This document shows positions 13,702-18,104 of a stretch of 18,104 bases of DNA, piece after piece. The notes under the pieces are model-generated. The model searched no databases and had not been told where the DNA came from. It saw only the letters and a list, made by a program, of their open reading frames with translations. The stretch spans positions 1-18,104 of the forward strand of contig NZ_JAIVFR010000015.1 in NCBI RefSeq assembly GCF_020829685.1, given 5' to 3'. Each line of letters begins with the position of its first letter. The first letter of the stretch is position 1. This DNA comes from Nostoc sp. CHAB 5715 (GTDB taxonomy: Bacteria > Cyanobacteriota > Cyanobacteriia > Cyanobacteriales > Nostocaceae). A program made the position numbers and the translations under genes.

Positions 13702-13914
13702 TAATGTCATTGCAAGCAAAACGAAGTGAAGCGAACGCGAGTGCGTCTCTAAGAGTTGCAATCGCAAAATCTTCCAACTACGAGCGAGTCCATGCGATTG
13801 CTACCCTGTGGGAAGGCTTTGCCTACGTCATTCCTCCTCTCTACAAGACGCTACGCGTAGCTTGCTTCTGGGTTCGCGTAGCGTTCCGCAGGAAAGGAGT
13901 ACGCAATGACAATT
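13702..13914. repeat. Interspersed inverted-repeat sequence, non-coding
   Basis: TAATGTCATTGC at the left and GCAATGACAATTA at the right form inverted ends around GC-rich fragments such as GGGAAGGCTTTGCCTACGTC and CGCGTAGCGTTCCGCAGGAA. These fragments are typical of repeated intergenic sequence in Nostocales. The open frame across it (13704-13934) has no protein-like character and is not called. Confidence 0.6.
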
Positions 13915-14012
13915 ATCCTCTCATTGCAAAATAAAAACTGGGATGCACCCTAAGGGTGTTGCCAATTTCAGGCATTTATAGATTACTGTCTTCACTTTTT
14001 TCTAGTAATCTA

Positions 14013-14231
14013 TCAACTTTTGTCCAGGGATACCAACAAATTAGTAATACCCTCTTGAACAGTAGTTAATCTTTCAACAATATCTTCTAGTCGTGCAAAT
14101 CCTGACCGAAACTCTTGTATACCCTCGCGTAATTCTTGACGTTCTGGCCTTTCTTCTACCATAGAATCAAGTATTGCTTGAGCAGTTCTCGCATTGCTTT
14201 CGATTAGTTGCTTGAGTTCTTCGTTAGTCAT
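14013..14231 (-). CDS. Small coiled-coil protein, function unknown
   Basis: This 72-aa acidic helical protein reads MTNEELKQLIESNARTAQAI, then SGFARLEDIVERLTTVQEGI and TNLLVSLDKS. The heptad-like hydrophobic spacing suggests a coiled coil. I recognise the NEELKQLIESNA...RLEDIVERLTTVQEGI pattern as a common cyanobacterial small protein, many with repeated central RQEx segments; here that segment is short (ERPERQELREGIQEF). No function is known to me. Start: ATG at 14229-14231. Confidence 0.8.
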   Translation of the reverse strand: MTNEELKQLIESNARTAQAILDSMVEERPERQELREGIQEFRSGFARLEDIVERLTTVQEGITNLLVSLDKS

Positions 14232-14335
14232 GATTCGGGTGAAGGTGGCTTTTATTCTCTTTAATTGTAATATTTTACAATAAACTAGTTAATGGCAAGG
14301 ATGAAAATCATACGCCATTACTTAGTAGCAAGTCA

Positions 14336-14464
14336 TATAGGAATCGTATTTGATTTTTGAAATTATTTACGTAGGCGGGGAGTGGGGAGTAGGGAGTAGG
14401 GAATAAGGAATTAGGCTTTTCGAGTTGTACCGAGCTTTTTCAGAAATCAAATATTAGTCCTATA
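14336..14464. mobile_element. Heptamer-carrying MITE-like element, family 2, copy A (129 bp)
   Basis: Imperfect inverted termini begin TATAGGAATCGTATTTGATT and pair with the complement of AATCAAATATTAGTCCTATA at the other end. The interior holds GGGAGTGGGGAGTAGGGAGT heptamers (about 14379-14405) and the segment GGCTTTTCGAGTTGTACCGA. The same structure with the same total length of 129 bp recurs at 15890-16018. Confidence 0.85.
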
Positions 14465-14608
14465 TCATGTCCGGGTAATTAGTTATGATTTCCACAGTCA
14501 TTCCACCCCACCCCTTAATCCCCTCCCCGCTCTTCGGGAGGGGAGACGAAGCGTAGCTTTGGCGGGGTGGGGTTCTTGGGGTTTAGTAAGTAATCAAGCG
14601 GACATGAT
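14464..14608. mobile_element. Inverted-repeat element abutting the family 2 element
   Basis: ATCATGTCCG (14464-14473) and CGGACATGAT (14599-14608) are exact inverted ends, with looser pairing inward. The interior is a G/C-rich hairpin (CACCCCACCCCTTAATCCCC against GGCGGGGTGGGG). It starts at the very base where the preceding element ends, so one may have inserted in the terminus of the other. No gene is present between 14232 and 14625. Confidence 0.7.
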
Positions 14609-14625
14609 ATCATTTTGATTTTAGT

Positions 14626-15222
14626 TTAGGTTACTTTAGTTATTATCTGACTATATTCAGTCACAGCATCATATTGGTCAGCCATTCGCGCATATTTTAC
14701 TAATAAATCTAAATCTAAATCAGGCAATAAAGTACTTCTAGTAACTTTTATATGGCTATCACCTTGCAAACAATAAATTGATAACAAACCATCTTCCCAA
14801 AACCAAACTTCAGGTACTCGCAACCGCTGATAAATTTCTAGCTTATTAATTCCGCCACTGGTGACAGTTATTTCCAAAATTAAATCGGGAATAGGTTTTT
14901 TTGTCCCTAAATTATAAGACTCATCGGGTTCTCGTCGCGTTTTGTCTGACTTTTTACCTATGGTTGCACTTCCTCGTCCATAAAACCGGATCTTTTTCGT
15001 CCGCATGTAGACTTCCAGCAACATCGCCAGAGTTTTTTTACTGTCCTCGTGATCGTCAGAAAGTGGGGACATAATTTCGAGAATATTATCTAAATAAGTT
15101 AGTCGTGCGCTTGTCCCTGCAAGGGTGACATCAAGCTGTTCTAATTGTTCCCAACTGACATTGTACAGAAGAACATAGGAAGTCTCAGCAGTCGTAGGGT
15201 TTTCCAGGACAGGGGAAGACAT
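14626..15222 (-). CDS. Uma2-family (DUF820) PD-(D/E)XK nuclease-like protein
   Basis: This 198-aa Uma2-family protein is of a different subgroup from the one at 5986. Features: NVSWEQLEQLDVTLAGTSAR, LTYLDNILEIMSPLSDDHED, GRGSATIGKKSDKTRREPDE and KKPIPDLILEITVTSGGINK, then YQRLRVPEVWFWEDG. The likely active-site set is the Glu/Asp of REPDESY, the Asp of IPDL and the Glu of LEITVTSGG, with the following Lys (NKLEIY). Biological role and substrate are not established for the family. The ATG at 15220-15222 is the natural start; I see no strong Shine-Dalgarno. It stands alone between elements. Confidence 0.92.
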   Translation of the reverse strand: MSSPVLENPTTAETSYVLLYNVSWEQLEQLDVTLAGTSARLTYLDNILEIMSPLSDDHEDSKKTLAMLLEVYMRTKKIRFYGRGSATIGKKSDKTRREPDESYNLGTKKPIPDLILEITVTSGGINKLEIYQRLRVPEVWFWEDGLLSIYCLQGDSHIKVTRSTLLPDLDLDLLVKYARMADQYDAVTEYSQIITKVT

Positions 15223-15310
15223 AAGTTAAACCTAACTAGTGGCTTGTTTCTATCATAGAACTGAGATGCCATAGATCCAGATAATCAAGATTAATGTGCG
15301 ATCGCGGCCA

Positions 15311-15598
15311 TTATTCTGGCGATCGCCTTTGCTGTTCTACTTGCTGGACTTGTGCAACATCTAAATCCAACGCCTGCGCTATCTGTTCTACAGTTAAACC
15401 CAGTGCTAAAAGTTTAGGTACAGCTTCTAATTTTGCTTCTAAACGTCCTTCTTGGTAAACCCGCGTTTGCTTTAAATCGCTTAAGCCAAACATTGCTTCT
15501 ATCTCCTTGGGACTCATTTTGGGAAATTTATAAACTAAGATTGTTTCTATCAATTCTAATAATTGTTTTTGTGGAAGTTGCAAATTTACTGTTTTCAC
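15311..15598 (-). pseudogene. C-terminal remnant of a Rpn-family nuclease / putative transposase
   Basis: The 95-aa frame (GTG 15598) contains LLELIETILVYKFPKMSPKE, IEAMFGLSDLKQTRVYQEGR and EAVPKLLALGLTVEQIAQAL. These are the conserved C-terminal part of large cyanobacterial Rpn/PD-(D/E)XK recombination-promoting nuclease-like proteins (usually about 250-300 aa). The N-terminal nuclease domain is missing. In-frame sequence upstream (to about 15660) shows no homology and then a stop. A short expressed product cannot be excluded, but the gene is best read as a 5' truncation. Confidence 0.8.
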
Positions 15599-15869
15599 TC
15601 TGGATGTTGTAGCACAGTTTTTAACTCTAGCAATTTTATCACTGCGGTAACTTTGATAAGGTCATTCGCGCACCAGTTGCTTTTCCCAGGAGGAGACGCT
15701 CTTGTTAGCTTGCTTAAGAGGAGGAGTATAAGTTGGGGAACCCGCTTAAAACACTGAGTTTGCTATACAGACAAAACCCAACTCTGTGAGTTTCAAATTC
15801 TTGAAGAGATTTTTTCACGCTGTAAGGCTTAATATTATTTGTGTCACAATTGAGGAAAACAATATATAT
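15599..15869. other. Gap without a gene
   Basis: I see fragments of common intergenic repeats (GCACCAGTTGC, GGAGGAGACGCTC, GTTGGGGAACCCGC) and no convincing gene, RNA or terminator. The minus-strand open frame across 15714-16004 is composed of repeat and element sequence. Confidence 0.5.
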
Positions 15870-16176
15870 CCTACAACTCGGCAAGCACTTATAGCAATCC
15901 GATTTTATTTCTGAACTTCTTTGCGTGGGGAGGGAATAGGGAGTAGGGAGTGGGGAGTTGGGAATCAGGCTTTTCGAGTTATACCGAGTCTTTTCAAAAA
16001 TCAAATAGGAGTACTATATGTGCATGATTATTTGCCAGTACTTATCCAATTTCTACCGAGAAATTCAGCTATTCCGTTTTAGTGACACAACTGGTAATGT
16101 ATTTATTTTGGCAGGTGATGAACTGCAAATCCTTGTATTTCGTGATGGAACTTGGAGATTTGTAAATGAAACCTAA
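15870..16176 (+). pseudogene. DUF6888-like small gene apparently split by a 127-bp insertion
   Basis: The main part is a 52-aa frame from ATG 16018 (MCMIICQYLSNFYREIQLFR, then FSDTTGNVFILAGDELQILV, FRDGTWRFVNET). Its first codon lies on the border of the element at 15890-16018. Upstream of that element, in frame once 127 bp (15891-16017) are removed, are the residues PTTRQAL. The joined reading QALMCMIICQYLSNFYRE resembles the N-terminus expected for the family I recall as DUF6888 (xPTxxQAxxCxxVCQxLSNLYRxIxLxRF). No ATG is seen just upstream of PTTRQAL, so the original start may be lost. The stop overlaps the next gene by 11 bases. The DUF number is from memory. Confidence 0.6.
15890..16018. 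mobile_element. Heptamer-carrying MITE-like element, family 2, copy B (129 bp)
   Basis: The terminus TATAGCAATCCGATTTTATT pairs imperfectly with the complement of the far end (AAAATCAAATAGGAGTACTA plus TA). The interior has GGGAATAGGGAGTAGGGAGT heptamers (about 15929-15960) and GGCTTTTCGAGTTATACCGA, matching copy A. It lies inside the DUF6888-like gene. Confidence 0.85.
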
Positions 16177-16399
16177 TTTTGCCCAAATGTCCACAAAAGA
16201 ATTGAGGGCGTATGTACTTGCTAATCGGGAAGATATAGAAGCGTTGGAAATCCTATTTAGTCGCCGCACTCCCGACTCAGAAGCAATTATATATCCGTCG
16301 ATGTTTAGTGAAGATGGTAAACCTATAGAAGAGAATAATCGGATAATTGCAGAAGCGATCGCTCAAAGAATCCAGCAAGAGAAGAATAATCAGAGTTAA
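16166..16399 (+). CDS. DUF6887-like small protein, function unknown
   Basis: This 77-aa protein reads MKPNFAQMSTKELRAYVLAN, REDIEALEILFSRRTPDSEA and GKPIEENNRIIAEAIAQRIQ. The start MKPNFxxMSxxELRAYVLAxRxDxEA is, from memory, that of a widespread cyanobacterial family (DUF6887) normally encoded directly after a DUF6888 gene, as here with an 11-base overlap (ATGAAACCTAA). A two-gene toxin-antitoxin-like module is suspected from size and pairing but not shown. The protein is helical and soluble. It converges with the NADH dehydrogenase gene, 29 bp away. Confidence 0.8.
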   Translation: MKPNFAQMSTKELRAYVLANREDIEALEILFSRRTPDSEAIIYPSMFSEDGKPIEENNRIIAEAIAQRIQQEKNNQS

Positions 16400-16428
16400 T
16401 AGTGCTGACAAGGGTTTTGCCATCTGGG

Positions 16429-17790
16429 CTATATTTGGTTTTGTTGATTTCTAGCCAGTTGCAGAGCGGGAACTGAACTCTGTTGAGTTTTCGCTTGTAC
16501 AAAAGCTTCTCGACCTGTAATCAATCTAGAGCGACGATTACGAGTGATATAATTCCACGCCCACTGAAATACTACTAGTAATTTAGTGTCAAACTCGATT
16601 AAGAAGTAGATGTGAACTAATAGCCAAAATGCCCAAGCAAGGAAACCTGTAAGTTTGAGGAAGCCTAAATCTACAACAGCTAAATTTTGCCCAATCATCG
16701 CCAAACTACCCACATGATTGTAATGAAATGATGGCAAAGTATCACCTTGAAGCCGTCGTTGAATTAGTTTACCTACATACTCTCCTTCTTGTTTAGCTAC
16801 GGGTGCAACACCAGGTAAGGGTTTACCATCTTGATGGGAGAAGTTGGCTAAATCTCCAATTACGAAAATGTTGTCATAACCCTTGATTGACAAGTCAGGT
16901 TCTACAATTACACGTCCAGAGAGATCGCAGTTTACACCTGTACTTTCTGCTAGGATTTTTCCCATTCCCGAACCTTGGACACCTGCTGCCCACAATATAG
17001 TTTTTGAGGCAATTTCTGTCAATTCATCGCCTTGCTTGAAAGTAACGATATCATCTTCAATATTTGTCACCCTGGTGTGAGTGTGGAGTTCCACACCCAA
17101 CTTTTGCAAAGATACTGCTGCTGATGCCGATAACTCTGGCGCAATGTGTGGGAGGATGCGATCGCCCCCTTGTAATAGTAATATTTTCGTTTCTGAAGTG
17201 TTGATGTTGCGGAAATCTTCTTTGAGAGTTTTGTATGCCAACTCGGCGATCGCACCTGCTAATTCTACACCAGTCGGGCCACCCCCCACAATCACAAAAG
17301 TCAAGAAAGCACGGCGTTTTTCGGGATTAGTTTCTTTTTCTGCTGCTTCAAATGCGCCAAATATCCGGCGACGCATTTCTATCGCATCTTCCACAGTTTT
17401 CAAGCCAGGAGCAACTTCTTTCCAGTTATCTTTACCAAAATAGGAATGGTTAGCACCTGTGGCGACAATTAATGTATCATAAGGTACTACTTCATCACCC
17501 AAAATAACTTGTTGCGCTTTTGGATCAATATCATTTACTTCTCCCAACAACACCTTTGTATTCTTGCTTTTGCTAAATACAGATCGCAATGGTGCGGAAA
17601 TATCAGAAGGTGATAGTGTACCTGTGGCAACTTGATATAAAAGCGGCTGAAATAGGTGAAAGTTACGTTTATCAATGAGAGTAACATTCACATTCGCTGT
17701 ATTCAGAGCCTTTGCTGCATACAATCCACCAAAACCACCACCAACGATAACAACCTGATGTGGTGCATTATTCTCAAGTGAGACTGCCAT
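16429..17790 (-). CDS. Type II NAD(P)H dehydrogenase (NDH-2)
   Basis: This 453-aa single-subunit flavoprotein oxidises NAD(P)H and reduces membrane quinone without pumping protons. The N-terminal FAD motif is VVIVGGGFGGLYAAK (glycines 17-22). The second dinucleotide motif is FVIVGGGPTGVELAG (about 165-179) for NADH. NIFVIGDLAN (about 307-316) is the FAD GD motif, and APVAKQEGEYVG (about 329-340) is the quinone-site region of NDH-2. RNFHLFQPLLYQVATGTLSP is another family signature. A hydrophobic segment (379-400, TGFLAWAFWLLVHIYFLIEF) suggests membrane attachment. Cyanobacteria have several paralogues (NdbA/B/C in Synechocystis); this resembles the ~450-aa class, and I do not assign a letter. 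The start ATG at 17788-17790 fits the family N-terminus. Transcribed alone. Confidence 0.95.
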   Translation of the reverse strand: MAVSLENNAPHQVVIVGGGFGGLYAAKALNTANVNVTLIDKRNFHLFQPLLYQVATGTLSPSDISAPLRSVFSKSKNTKVLLGEVNDIDPKAQQVILGDEVVPYDTLIVATGANHSYFGKDNWKEVAPGLKTVEDAIEMRRRIFGAFEAAEKETNPEKRRAFLTFVIVGGGPTGVELAGAIAELAYKTLKEDFRNINTSETKILLLQGGDRILPHIAPELSASAAVSLQKLGVELHTHTRVTNIEDDIVTFKQGDELTEIASKTILWAAGVQGSGMGKILAESTGVNCDLSGRVIVEPDLSIKGYDNIFVIGDLANFSHQDGKPLPGVAPVAKQEGEYVGKLIQRRLQGDTLPSFHYNHVGSLAMIGQNLAVVDLGFLKLTGFLAWAFWLLVHIYFLIEFDTKLLVVFQWAWNYITRNRRSRLITGREAFVQAKTQQSSVPALQLARNQQNQI

Positions 17791-17925
17791 AATAAATATT
17801 TCCTTGTGTTAAGAAGTTGTAACTATTCTTAACAAAGATGTAACAGCATTATGATGGAGGTTGCTGTTTATTTAGAACAATTAAAAAAATAATAAAAGTA
17901 GTCAAAGTTAGTAATGAGTCATTAT

Positions 17926-18035
17926 TACAGCATTTTTCAGGTATTTAGACCACAGATGAGACGGGGAGTAGGGAGTAGGGAGTGGGGAGTGGGGAGTAGA
18001 GAGTGGTGTAGTTCAATTACTTGAAAAGCGCTATA
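17926..18035. mobile_element. Heptamer-carrying MITE-like element, family 1, copy 2
   Basis: This 110-bp stretch is bounded by TA (17926-17927 and 18034-18035). It is the reverse complement of the element in the HNH gene: CAGCATTTTTCAGGTATTTA, then GACCACAGATGAGACGGGGA, the heptamers, and AGAGTGGTGTAGTTCAATTA. It has 14 bp more than copy 1, that is two extra heptamers. It lies upstream of the NADH dehydrogenase gene in otherwise unremarkable AT-rich sequence (17791-18104). Confidence 0.9.
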
Positions 18036-18104
18036 AGAGGGAAAAATTTAGTAATTATCAATTTTTTAAGAATTCGCCATCCCAATGCAAAATTGAAATG
18101 CTTT

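Noticed and set aside
13704..13934. 76-aa open frame on the plus strand
   Set aside because: Lies entirely within an interspersed inverted-repeat sequence made of fragments seen in many intergenic regions; no protein-like features.
1..18104. tRNA, rRNA or riboswitch
   Set aside because: I saw no tRNA-like cloverleaf, rRNA segment or known riboswitch core on either strand, but small non-coding RNAs cannot be excluded by eye.

Overview
The window looks like chromosomal DNA of a filamentous, probably heterocyst-forming cyanobacterium (Nostocales: Nostoc/Anabaena/Calothrix type). Evidence for this: the nifB-fdxN-nifS-nifU gene order with proteins closely resembling, from memory, those of Anabaena PCC 7120; many copies of the HIP1 octamer GCGATCGC; heptamer short tandem repeats (STRRs) between genes; xisH/xisI homologues; and many short inverted-repeat elements. 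No strain can be named from sequence alone.

Region 1 (1-3488, minus strand) is a nitrogenase maturation operon, read nifB -> fdxN -> nifS -> nifU, with nifU cut by the window edge. NifB makes the FeMo-cofactor precursor, FdxN is a 2[4Fe-4S] ferredoxin, NifS supplies sulfur, and NifU is the Fe-S scaffold. fdxN is contiguous, with no fdxN excision element. The nifB-fdxN and nifS-nifU gaps consist almost entirely of 7-bp repeats. These repeats also encode the last residues of NifS and carry the nifU Shine-Dalgarno sequence.

Region 2 (3489-4812) is a 1.3-kb stretch without a convincing gene, upstream of nifB. It holds three repeats spaced exactly 22 bp apart and one small inverted-repeat element.

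Region 3 (4813-8583) is accessory: a HEAT-like protein, a 21-bp tandem array, a Uma2-type nuclease, intact xisI, a doubly broken xisH, and a zinc-free quinone oxidoreductase-like MDR enzyme.

Region 4 (8806-10410, minus) is an exported glucose/sorbosone dehydrogenase-type beta-propeller with a C-terminal beta-gamma-crystallin-like domain.

Region 5 (10602-16399) is a dense island of small toxin-antitoxin or nuclease-like genes and their wrecks: two tandem hicAB pairs, an 84-aa protein with an HNH endonuclease gene split by a ~94-bp element, an unknown 158-aa protein, a second 21-bp array, a Phd-like fragment, a coiled-coil protein, a second Uma2, a Rpn-nuclease remnant, and a DUF6888/DUF6887-like pair whose first gene appears split by a ~127-bp insertion.

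Region 6 (16429-17790, minus) is a type II NADH dehydrogenase, followed by a second copy of the element that broke the HNH gene.

The recurring theme is small non-autonomous inverted-repeat elements. Two unrelated families carry the same GGGAGTA/GGGAGTG heptamer array as internal cargo, which suggests one route by which STRRs spread. Three small accessory genes (xisH, HNH, DUF6888-like) are each interrupted by such an element, and deleting it restores the reading frame.
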